The notes under the pieces: model-generated
Databases searched by the model: none
What the model saw: only the letters and a program-made list of their open reading frames with translations
What the model was told of the DNA's origin: nothing
Position numbers and translations under genes: made by a program
Shown: piece by piece, positions 1-4,989 of the stretch
How positions within the stretch are numbered: the stretch's first letter is position 1
How the letters are laid out: every line of letters starts with the position of its first letter
DNA from: Planctomycetaceae bacterium
GTDB lineage: Bacteria; Planctomycetota; Planctomycetia; Planctomycetales; Planctomycetaceae
DNA: 5,821 nucleotides
Assembly: GCA_027000105.1 (NCBI GenBank)
Contig: JALTOP010000180.1
Span: 1 to 5,821, forward strand
Direction of reading: 5' to 3'

Positions 1-262
1 AGATATCATCGTTGTCAGCATCCAGAAGACTCTACCGGGAAGCCCTGTGAAAAAGGGGCAAGTTGTTCGAGCTGTGATTGTTCGAACCCGAAACGCGATC
101 CGTCGTGATGACGGGAGCTATGTCCGGTTTGACAAAAACGCGGTTGTTCTTGTCGATAAGGACGGCACCCCGAGAGGCACTCGAATTTTTGGAGCGGTCG
201 CCCGTGAATTGCGTGAGAAACGCTTCATGAAAATTGTCAGCCTTGCCAGCGAAGTCGTGTAG
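1..262 (+). CDS. rplN: 50S ribosomal protein L14, C-terminal part (5' end cut by window)
   Basis: L14 is a universal large-subunit protein that binds 23S rRNA and forms part of the intersubunit bridge with 16S rRNA. The reading frame is open from base 2, and 86 residues plus the stop are visible. Aligned by eye to E. coli L14 (about 122 residues), the window starts near residue 37, so roughly the first third is missing. Diagnostic stretches are VKKGQVVRAVIVRTRN, the RRDDGSYVRFDKNAVVL strand, and the family-typical ending GTRIFG..ARELR..FMKI.SLA.EV. A GTG at base 47 could be mistaken for a start, but the open frame and L14 similarity continue upstream of it. The order rplN then rplX matches the normal spc operon. 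A 152-base spacer follows, much longer than the few bases usual here. The protein itself shows nothing odd. Confidence 0.96.
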   Translation, partial: DIIVVSIQKTLPGSPVKKGQVVRAVIVRTRNAIRRDDGSYVRFDKNAVVLVDKDGTPRGTRIFGAVARELREKRFMKIVSLASEVV

Positions 263-414
263 AACGAGTCTCCGGTCTTTTCAGATTGATGCGTCGTGTT
301 GGCCACTTTTTTCGGCCGGGAAGTATGACTGGGCGGGTTCTGCCTGAATTTTTTTGTTCTAACGTTTGCGTTGGAACGTCTTGTTGAATCGTAAAATTGT
401 TGGTCGTCGATACT

Positions 415-777
415 ATGAAAATTAAAAAAGGTGATTATGTTGTCGTCATCACAGGCGATGATGCATCGAGCAGCCCGAAGCTGGTTCTGCAGGTGCTTTC
501 GGGTGGTCAGAAAATGATCGTCCAGGGAGTCAACCAGGTTTACAAGCACGTTAAAAGGGGGCACCCCAAGAGCCCTTCCGGCGGTCGCTTGCAGATGGAA
601 ATGCCCATCCAGAGCAGCAACGTGATGTACTACTGCCAGAACTGCCAGAAGCCGACGCGATTGGGGTTTCGATACGATGACGAAGGAGCCAAGTTTCGCT
701 ATTGCAAAAAGTGCGATGCCTCCTGTGGCGAACCGATCAGCCCAAAACGAGCCAAATACGCCAAGGCGGGTAACTGA
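415..777 (+). CDS. rplX: 50S ribosomal protein L24, Cys-rich (zinc-ribbon type) form
   Basis: L24 is an early assembly protein that binds the 5' domain of 23S rRNA and sits near the exit of the peptide tunnel. The 120-residue product starts at ATG 415, giving the family-typical N-terminus MKIKKGDYVVVITG. A TTG at 397 in the same frame would add six residues that L24 proteins do not have, so I rejected it. No good Shine-Dalgarno is visible. The middle (VQGVN..YKHVKRGHPKS..GG) and SNVM motif are clear L24 signatures. The tail carries C74-x2-C77 and C97-x2-C100 plus C104, as in the zinc-ribbon (C+) forms of L24; E. coli L24 lacks these. The KOW loop, usually GKDKGKxGxV, reads GDDASSSPKLV here, so its lysines and glycines are lost. 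The chain has a short basic extension after the ribbon. Zinc binding is inferred, not seen. Confidence 0.95.
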   Translation: MKIKKGDYVVVITGDDASSSPKLVLQVLSGGQKMIVQGVNQVYKHVKRGHPKSPSGGRLQMEMPIQSSNVMYYCQNCQKPTRLGFRYDDEGAKFRYCKKCDASCGEPISPKRAKYAKAGN

Positions 778-851
778 GTACAGCAAGTGTGATTGATGTG
801 TCCTGTTTGGTCGCGTTTCACAGTTGCAGGGCGACGGACGGCGTTGATCAT

Positions 852-867
852 CAGTTTGACAGTTTGA
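852..867 (+). repeat. Tandem 8-bp repeat carrying two TTGACA boxes
   Basis: CAGTTTGA occurs twice head to tail (852-859 and 860-867) in the rplX-rplE spacer. Together with the next bases this makes two perfect TTGACA hexamers at 856-861 and 864-869. I could not find a good -10 box 16-18 bases downstream of either one; TATAAA at 911-916 is too far away. It may be a promoter element or a chance duplication. Confidence 0.4.
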
Positions 868-921
868 CACTGAGAGGGAACCGAGAATCCCGGACTTTTC
901 ATTCATCATTTATAAAGACTC

Positions 922-930
922 AAGGGGTGG
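922..930 (+). promoter_or_regulatory. Shine-Dalgarno of rplE
   Basis: AAGGGGTGG lies 6 bases before the ATG at 937 and resembles AAGGAGGTG, the complement of the 16S rRNA tail. It is one of the few convincing ribosome binding sites in the window and supports the rplE start. Confidence 0.6.
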
Positions 931-936
931 TCAGTA

Positions 937-1488
937 ATGGCCCGTTTAGCTGAAAAATACAAAAATGAAATCGTTCCTCAACTGAAGGAAGAGTTTGGTC
1001 GCAGCAACGTCCATTCGCTCCCCAAGTTGACCAAGATCGTATTGAACATGGGCGTGGGCGGTGCAATCCAGGATCGCAAACGCCTTGAGGAAGCGGTTCT
1101 CCATCTTTCTGTCATTTCCGGGCAGAAACCGGAAATTACAAGAGCGAAGAAATCGGTCGCGGGGTTCAAGTTGCGAGAAGGAATGGAAATCGGCTGCAGG
1201 GTCACATTACGCGGCAAGCGGATGTACGAATTCCTGGATCGTTTGATCACACTCGCCTTGCCTCGTGTTCGTGACTTTCGTGGCGTCAAGGTGAAAGCAT
1301 TCGACGGAAACGGCAATTACAGTTTGGGACTTGCCGAACAGATGGTTTTTCCGGAGGTCGATGCCGATAACGCCAAGTATACTCAGGGATTGAATATCAC
1401 CTTTGTTACCGATTCAAACAGTGACGAAGAAGTGAAGGTTCTGTTGGAAAAATTCGGGATGCCATTCAGTAAACCTGGTGGCCGTTAG
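937..1488 (+). CDS. rplE: 50S ribosomal protein L5
   Basis: L5 binds 5S rRNA and, with L18 and L25-type proteins, anchors it in the central protuberance of the large subunit, where it contacts the P-site tRNA and the small subunit. The 183-residue product is close to the usual length of about 179. It shows the L5 signature LPKLTKIVLNMGVG (residues 28-41), then SGQKPEITRAKKSVAGFKLREG, the GCRVTLRGKRMYEFLDRL segment, and PRVRDFRG followed by GNYSLGL.EQ.VFPE. The ATG at 937 has a good Shine-Dalgarno six bases upstream and gives the standard MARL-type N-terminus. In most bacteria rpsN (S14) follows, but here only 76 bases separate rplE from rpsH and they code for nothing recognisable. The last residues (PFSKPGGR) slightly extend the usual end. 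Confidence 0.97.
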   Translation: MARLAEKYKNEIVPQLKEEFGRSNVHSLPKLTKIVLNMGVGGAIQDRKRLEEAVLHLSVISGQKPEITRAKKSVAGFKLREGMEIGCRVTLRGKRMYEFLDRLITLALPRVRDFRGVKVKAFDGNGNYSLGLAEQMVFPEVDADNAKYTQGLNITFVTDSNSDEEVKVLLEKFGMPFSKPGGR

Positions 1489-1564
1489 AGTTCAGGTTTG
1501 ATACAGTCTTTCCTGTTTTGAGTTGTTTTGTCTTCAGGTAGTAATAGAATAGGGCTTTTGAGCC

Positions 1565-1960
1565 ATGATGACCGATCCGGTTGCAGACATGTTGACAAGA
1601 ATCCGAAATGCGATTGCGATCGAGAGATCGATTGTCGATATGCCCTGCTCAAAATTGAAAAAGGCAATTGCAGATGTTCTCAAACGTGAGGGGTACATCT
1701 GGAATTATGAAGAAGTCGAAAGTTCTCCCCAGAACATCCTGCGAATCCAGTTGAAGTACGGCCCCAATGGCGAACGTGTCATTCAGAAGATCATGCGAAC
1801 CAGTAAGCCTGGTCGCCGAAAATATTCGGGAGTCAAAGAGACTCCGGAAGTGAAGCAGGGGATGGGGATTTGTATCCTTTCAACGAGTAAAGGGGTACTG
1901 AGTAATCGTGAGGCGAAAGCCAAGGGTGTCGGCGGCGAGATCCTTTGTACGATCTGGTAA
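1565..1960 (+). CDS. rpsH: 30S ribosomal protein S8
   Basis: S8 is a primary 16S rRNA-binding protein that organises the central domain of the small subunit; in E. coli it also represses spc operon translation. The 131-residue product matches the family's usual length of about 130. It begins MMTDPVADMLTRIRNA, the standard S8 start, and ends with the S8 signature ILSTSKGVLSNREA.. (from about residue 104), then GVGGE and a terminal Trp, both typical. Two ATG codons are adjacent (1565 and 1568); either could be used, and the second would give the more usual single Met. No clear Shine-Dalgarno is present. The gene follows rplE directly because rpsN is absent. Whether S8 autoregulates here cannot be told; I did not identify an S8 target helix in the rplE leader. 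Confidence 0.97.
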   Translation: MMTDPVADMLTRIRNAIAIERSIVDMPCSKLKKAIADVLKREGYIWNYEEVESSPQNILRIQLKYGPNGERVIQKIMRTSKPGRRKYSGVKETPEVKQGMGICILSTSKGVLSNREAKAKGVGGEILCTIW

Positions 1961-1975
1961 GCCGTAGCCGTCTGC

Positions 1976-2002
1976 TCCGCTGTTTGCCCTGTCTGCCCTG
2001 TT
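1976..2002 (+). repeat. Short 9-bp imperfect tandem repeat
   Basis: Three 9-base units lie in a row 15 bases after the rpsH stop: TCCGCTGTT, TGCCCTGTC, TGCCCTGTT. The last two differ by one base and the first differs from the third by two. No function is evident; replication slippage in a non-coding spacer is the simplest explanation. Confidence 0.5.
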
Positions 2003-2100
2003 TGGATGACGAATGTCAAACCGGAACTGGCAGGAAATGGTCGGCGTTCTGGTTCTGAATGATGGCGATTGGTGTTTTTTTACTCTGTTTCTGACTGAAA

Positions 2101-2125
2101 AATGGTAACGCGTTAGGTGACCATT
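2101..2125 (+). other. Imperfect hairpin in the rplF leader
   Basis: AATGGTAAC (2101-2109) pairs with GTGACCATT (2117-2125) with one A-G mismatch, around a 7-base loop. It sits 29 bases before the rplF ATG in a 194-base spacer. No T-run follows, so it is not an intrinsic terminator. It could be a leader structure, an RNA-processing site or chance; pairing was done by eye. Confidence 0.35.
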
Positions 2126-2154
2126 GCTCTTTGCAGCACAAGGTATTTGTTGTT

Positions 2155-2700
2155 ATGTCTCGTATTGGTAAGAAACCGATTCCTATTCCCGATAAAGTTG
2201 AAGTGACGATCCAGGGAAGGGAAGTGACTGTCAAGGGTCCTCATGGGACGCTTTCCATTCAACATCATCCGTTGATATCTGTCGCGATTGAGAGCGATCC
2301 TCCGCAGGTCGTGGTGACTCGTCCGGATGATACCCGCCAGGCGCGTTCGTTACATGGATTAACCCGTAGCCTGATCAACAATATGGTTGTCGGCGTGGAA
2401 AAATTGTACGAGAAACGATTGGAAGTCGTCGGAGTTGGTTATCAGGCGAGCATGCAGGGGAAGACGCTTTCTCTGCAGGTCGGGTTCGCCAATACGATTA
2501 CACTTCCCATTCCGGAAGGGGTGACATGCGAACTACCTTCTGGAACCCTGATCATTTTGAAAAGTCCGGACAAACATGCCATCGGACAGTTTGCCGCGAA
2601 TATCCGTCAGGTGCGTCCGCCAGAACCGTACAAGGGAAAAGGGATTCGTTATCAGGGTGAACACATTCGGAGAAAAGCCGGGAAAGCGTTCGCAAAATAG
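2155..2700 (+). CDS. rplF: 50S ribosomal protein L6
   Basis: L6 binds 23S rRNA helix 97 near the sarcin-ricin loop, at the factor-binding site. Started at ATG 2155, the protein has 181 residues (E. coli about 177) and begins MSRIGKKPIPIP, the canonical L6 N-terminus. The same frame opens 24 bases earlier at a TTG (2131), which would add eight non-homologous residues, so I rejected it. The two duplicated L6 domains are visible: an N-terminal half with VTVKGPHGTLS, and a C-terminal half with LEVVGVGYQA and LQVGFA. The signature PEPYKGKGIRY.GE..RRKAGK closes the protein (about residues 156-178). The ribosome binding site is weak: AAGG at 2140-2143 is 11 bases from the ATG. The gene sits between rpsH and rplR as in the standard order, but with wide spacers on both sides. 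Confidence 0.97.
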   Translation: MSRIGKKPIPIPDKVEVTIQGREVTVKGPHGTLSIQHHPLISVAIESDPPQVVVTRPDDTRQARSLHGLTRSLINNMVVGVEKLYEKRLEVVGVGYQASMQGKTLSLQVGFANTITLPIPEGVTCELPSGTLIILKSPDKHAIGQFAANIRQVRPPEPYKGKGIRYQGEHIRRKAGKAFAK

Positions 2701-2821
2701 GTGTTGCAGGCCGTTGTGCGGATCGCTGTATTGAGGGTCGGCATCGGGAGAAGGCAGGACAGCACATTTTGGTGTGCCTTATTTATCGTAAATTTAGATA
2801 TTCAATGTTGGCAGGTTAGCC

Positions 2822-3187
2822 GTGAAACTTCATAAAAGAATTCGAAACCGAAAAAACCGCAGAGCCTTTCGCGTTCGTAATCGTGTGCGCCGTACAGGAC
2901 GCTTGAGACTGAGTGTTTTTCGCAGTAATCGTCATATGTATGCACAGATTATTGATGACGAAGTCGGAAAGACGCTCGTCAGCGCCAGCACGATGGAAGG
3001 GGCCGTTGCGGGACCGGGCAAGTATGCGGGTAATGTTGATGCCGCTGCCAAAATCGGACAGCTGATCGCCTCGCGTGCCAAGGAAAAAGGGATCGAGGAA
3101 GTTGCGTTTGATCGCGGCAAGTTCATGTATCACGGTCGTGTGAAAGCGCTTGCCGAGGCGGCTCGCGAAGGGGGGTTGAAGTTCTAG
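2822..3187 (+). CDS. rplR: 50S ribosomal protein L18
   Basis: L18 binds 5S rRNA together with L5 and holds it in the central protuberance. The product has 121 residues (E. coli 117). It has the basic N-terminal arm (KRIRNRKNRRAFRVRNRVRR), the strand RLRLSVFRSNRHMYAQIIDD, and the family's C-terminal block FDRG.F.YHGRVKALAEAARE (within residues 96-121). The start is GTG at 2822: the same frame has a TAG at 2795, and no ATG lies between that stop and residue 39, so GTG is the only sensible choice. A weak AGG (2813-2815) lies 6 bases upstream. The spacer before it is 121 bases, and the one after is 313 bases, the longest inside the ribosomal protein run. Confidence 0.97.
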   Translation: MKLHKRIRNRKNRRAFRVRNRVRRTGRLRLSVFRSNRHMYAQIIDDEVGKTLVSASTMEGAVAGPGKYAGNVDAAAKIGQLIASRAKEKGIEEVAFDRGKFMYHGRVKALAEAAREGGLKF

Positions 3188-3304
3188 AGTGGCGGGCAGC
3201 AATTGATGCCTGGTGTTGTCGGATATTTCGCGAATAAAAAACCCGGAATCGCCTTCAACAAGATTTTGAAAGTTTGAGACGGGGGTGTTTTTCACTCAGG
3301 CTGC

Positions 3305-3333
3305 TTGCAGTAGTGATGTTGCCCTCATAGAAT
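3305..3333 (+). promoter_or_regulatory. Candidate sigma70-type promoter before rpsE
   Basis: TTGCAG (3305-3310) and TAGAAT (3328-3333) are separated by exactly 17 bases. The -10 box matches TATAAT at five of six positions and the -35 box keeps the TTG core. It would drive rpsE and rplO, giving a leader of about 160 bases. This is pattern matching by eye; such matches occur by chance, and planctomycete promoters are poorly defined. Confidence 0.3.
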
Positions 3334-3487
3334 GAACCGCTTACTGTTTTGAGGACAACCTTTCTGCTGGCCAGATACTGCCGTGCGGTTGTGAGGTTGG
3401 TGCGAAAGCCTTTGTAGGTGCAGCAGGCGGAAAGCGGATAGAAGAAATCATCAGTTCGGATAAGACGATCGGTAAAAAGTAATAATC

Positions 3488-3492
3488 GGGAG
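3488..3492 (+). promoter_or_regulatory. Shine-Dalgarno of rpsE, supporting a TTG start
   Basis: GGGAG lies 8 bases before the TTG at 3501. The same frame has a TAA at 3483-3485, so translation must begin after it, and this site fixes the TTG as the start codon. Confidence 0.6.
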
Positions 3493-3500
3493 ATTGGAAG

Positions 3501-3980
3501 TTGGCCAACGAATCAAAATTGGATTCTCAGGAGCGGGTGGTACAAATTCGCCGCTGTGCTTGTACAATCAAGGGTGGCCGGCGATTCAGCTTCGCCGCGA
3601 TGGTTGTTTTAGGCGACCAGAAAGGGACGGTTGGCTGGGGGTACGGAAAGGCCAATGAAGTTCCTTCTTCCGTTGAAAAAGCCGTGAAAGACGCAGGCCG
3701 CCACAAAATTAACGTGACGCTGGACGGGACAACAATTCCTCATGAGGTGGAAGGGCGTTTCGGGGCCGCTCGCGTTCTGCTTCTTCCCGCCAATCCTGGT
3801 ACCGGGATTATTGCGGGAGCGAGTGTCCGGGCCGTCGTGGAATCTGTTGGCCTGAAAGATATTCTGACCAAGGTTCGCGGTTCGACCAATCCCATTAATG
3901 TTGTCAAGGCGACCTTTAACGCGCTGGAAAAACTGCGAACAAAAGAAGATGTAGCACGCTTGCGAGGAGTGGAAGTTTAA
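3501..3980 (+). CDS. rpsE: 30S ribosomal protein S5
   Basis: S5 sits at the back of the small subunit near the mRNA entry tunnel and affects decoding accuracy and helicase activity of the ribosome. The 159-residue product is a little shorter than E. coli S5 (about 166). The N-terminal double-stranded-RNA-binding-like domain is clear (KGGRRFSFAAMVVLGD, then GTVGWGYGKANEVP, about residues 24-54), followed by the C-terminal domain with PANPGTGIIAGASVRAVVE and GSTNPINVVKAT. The start is TTG 3501: an in-frame TAA at 3483 blocks any upstream start, and the next ATG lies inside the first domain. A GGGAG motif supports it. Two cysteines (C19, C21) stand just before the KGGRR motif, where E. coli has V and K-flanked residues. 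The stop overlaps the rplO ATG by one base; rpmD, normally between them, is absent. Confidence 0.97.
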   Translation: MANESKLDSQERVVQIRRCACTIKGGRRFSFAAMVVLGDQKGTVGWGYGKANEVPSSVEKAVKDAGRHKINVTLDGTTIPHEVEGRFGAARVLLLPANPGTGIIAGASVRAVVESVGLKDILTKVRGSTNPINVVKATFNALEKLRTKEDVARLRGVEV

Positions 3981-4444
3981 TGATAATCGACGATGTCCAC
4001 CGCGGAATACATAAGCGGAAAAAAAGAAAGAGAATCGGAAGGGGGCCTGGTTCCGGTCATGGCAAGACCGCCGGTCGCGGTCATAAAGGGTATGGCTCCC
4101 GGGCGGGTTCCAGTACGAGACGTGGATTCGAAGGGGGACAGACTCCGCTGTTCATGCGGGTTGCCAAAAGAGGCTTCAACAACCGTGCGTTTGCCGATGT
4201 TGTTGCAGTGATCAATGTCCGGGATATCGAAAATCATTTCAAGGACGGCGATGAAATCACTCCGGAAACCTTACGAGCCAAGGGGCTGGTTCATGGACAG
4301 TTCGATCTCGTGAAACTTCTCGGGAATGGTGAGTTAACGAAGAAAGTAACCGTCAAGTTGCACCGTTTCTCTGCTTCCGCAGAGGAAAAAGTGGCCAAAG
4401 CGGGCGGAAGTGTTGAACTGCTGGCCCGACCATCAAGGGCTTAA
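3980..4444 (+). CDS. rplO: 50S ribosomal protein L15
   Basis: L15 is a late assembly protein that threads a long basic arm through the large-subunit rRNA. The 154-residue product (E. coli 144) opens with a Lys/Arg-rich segment and the Gly-rich arm GRGPGSGHGKTAGRGHKG (residues 20-37). FEGGQTPLFMRVAKRGF follows (about 50-66), and the family's C-terminal motif KLHRFSASAEEKVAKAGGSVE comes near 126-146, given here in family terms. The ATG at 3980 shares its A with the last base of the rpsE stop (TAATG), the classic arrangement for translational coupling, so rplO is probably translated by ribosomes finishing rpsE. In most bacteria rpmD (L30) separates these two genes. The N-terminus (MIIDDVHRGIHKRKKRK) is more charged than the usual L15 start. 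After it come 545 non-coding bases with a terminator, so it appears to be the last gene of this transcript. Confidence 0.97.
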   Translation: MIIDDVHRGIHKRKKRKRIGRGPGSGHGKTAGRGHKGYGSRAGSSTRRGFEGGQTPLFMRVAKRGFNNRAFADVVAVINVRDIENHFKDGDEITPETLRAKGLVHGQFDLVKLLGNGELTKKVTVKLHRFSASAEEKVAKAGGSVELLARPSRA

Positions 4445-4694
4445 ACCTCGCATTTTTTGACCTGCACGACGGTTGTCGTTGAATATCGCTTTGCATCATG
4501 TGCCGGTTTGAGTCGATTCCGGACTTCATTTTTGATGCAGGTTTTTCCTCGAACCATTCGGTCGAACCGTGTGAATGGCAGTTCCCAGCAGGCTTGCTCC
4601 GAATGAAAAAGATGAAAATGGATTAGAGCGGTTTGGTTTTGGTGTCGGCCATCAAGATGATCCAGTTGCACTGGAACCGTCCAAGCGGTCATTC

Positions 4695-4736
4695 AAGACG
4701 CCTTTCCTTCGGGGGTAAGGCGTCTTTTCTGTTTTT
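4695..4736 (+). terminator. Strong intrinsic terminator between rplO and secY
   Basis: AAGACGCCTT (4695-4704) and AAGGCGTCTT (4717-4726) form a perfect 10-bp stem. Within the loop, CC and GG close a C(TTCG)G tetraloop (4707-4712), one of the most stable RNA loops. The T-rich tail TTTTCTGTTTTT overlaps and follows the right arm (4725-4736). This is a textbook rho-independent terminator for the + strand; it should end the transcript of rplO and so separate secY, which begins 254 bases later. The stem-to-tail arrangement does not favour termination on the opposite strand. Confidence 0.9.
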
Positions 4737-4976
4737 CAGTTGATGACGGCGTGTGGATTTTCTGATTTCGCTTGTGGATTTGCAAAAACGTGCCTGCTGG
4801 ACTTGCCAAAAGTCCTCAGATTCACGAAAACTCACTCTCGATAATGATCCATTGGTCATTTTTCGGGTTTTAACTGAATAAGCCGTTTCAATTTGGTTGA
4901 GGCAATAGACCTTTCAATATTTTGGCAGGCGGGGAAACCTGCTGGTTGTTTCCTGGTTTGTCCGCACTTGTTATTC

Positions 4977-4981
4977 AAGGT
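4977..4981 (+). promoter_or_regulatory. Shine-Dalgarno of secY
   Basis: AAGGT ends 8 bases before the ATG at 4990, a good distance for that start. An out-of-frame ATG at 4982 is too close to this site to use it; it would read only seven codons (to a TAA at 5003-5005). Confidence 0.45.
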
Positions 4982-4989
4982 ATGCGTCA

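Larger units (their letters stand above)
3188..3500 (+). other. Long rplR-rpsE spacer without a recognisable gene
   Basis: These 313 bases normally shrink to a few in spc operons. The longest ATG-started + strand reading frame I noticed (3206-3277, 23 residues) resembles nothing I know. A candidate promoter lies at 3305-3333 and the rpsE ribosome binding site at 3488-3492. No terminator-like stem with a T-run is visible. The opposite strand is open across the first 107 bases, but only as a shadow continuing over rplR. Confidence 0.6.
4445..4989 (+). other. Long rplO-secY spacer with hairpins and terminator
   Basis: No convincing gene is seen in these 545 bases. The part before the terminator holds several inverted repeats: ACGAC/GTCGT (4466-4479); TGCATCA/TGATGCA (4492-4498 with 4533-4539) enclosing a CCGG/CCGG pair; a bulged 9-bp stem at 4554-4578 with a CGA loop; and TCCAGT/ACTGGA around a 3-base loop (4661-4675). 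After the terminator, about 250 bases lead to secY and should hold its promoter; TTGGTC (4852-4857) with a poor -10 box 17 bases on is the best I found, and it is not convincing. A 6-bp stem GGAAAC/GTTTCC (4933-4953) lies in the presumed secY leader. Confidence 0.55.

Noticed and set aside
47..262. GTG at 47 as a gene start
   Set aside because: The frame and L14 similarity continue upstream to the window edge, so this is internal to a truncated rplN.
118..909. Long open frame on the - strand (263 codons)
   Set aside because: It lies antisense to rplN and rplX and their spacers, has no recognisable domain, and the opposite strand holds certain ribosomal protein genes.
1498..1550. Promoter-like TTGATA or TTGAGT with TAATAG/TAGAAT before rpsH
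   Set aside because: No pair has both good boxes and a 16-18 base spacer.
2751..2780. AAGGCA/TGCCTT and GCACA/TGTGC stems before rplR as a terminator
   Set aside because: The two stems compete for the same bases and only a short AT stretch follows; no clear T-run.
3206..3277. 23-codon + strand frame in the rplR-rpsE spacer
   Set aside because: It is too short, has no homologue I recognise, and has no ribosome binding site.
2816..3295. 159-codon - strand frame
   Set aside because: It covers rplR exactly in antisense and shows no domain of its own.
4441..4692. 83-codon - strand frame filling the rplO-terminator gap
   Set aside because: It resembles no family I know, has no visible ribosome binding site, and overlaps the structured 3' region; it is probably chance.
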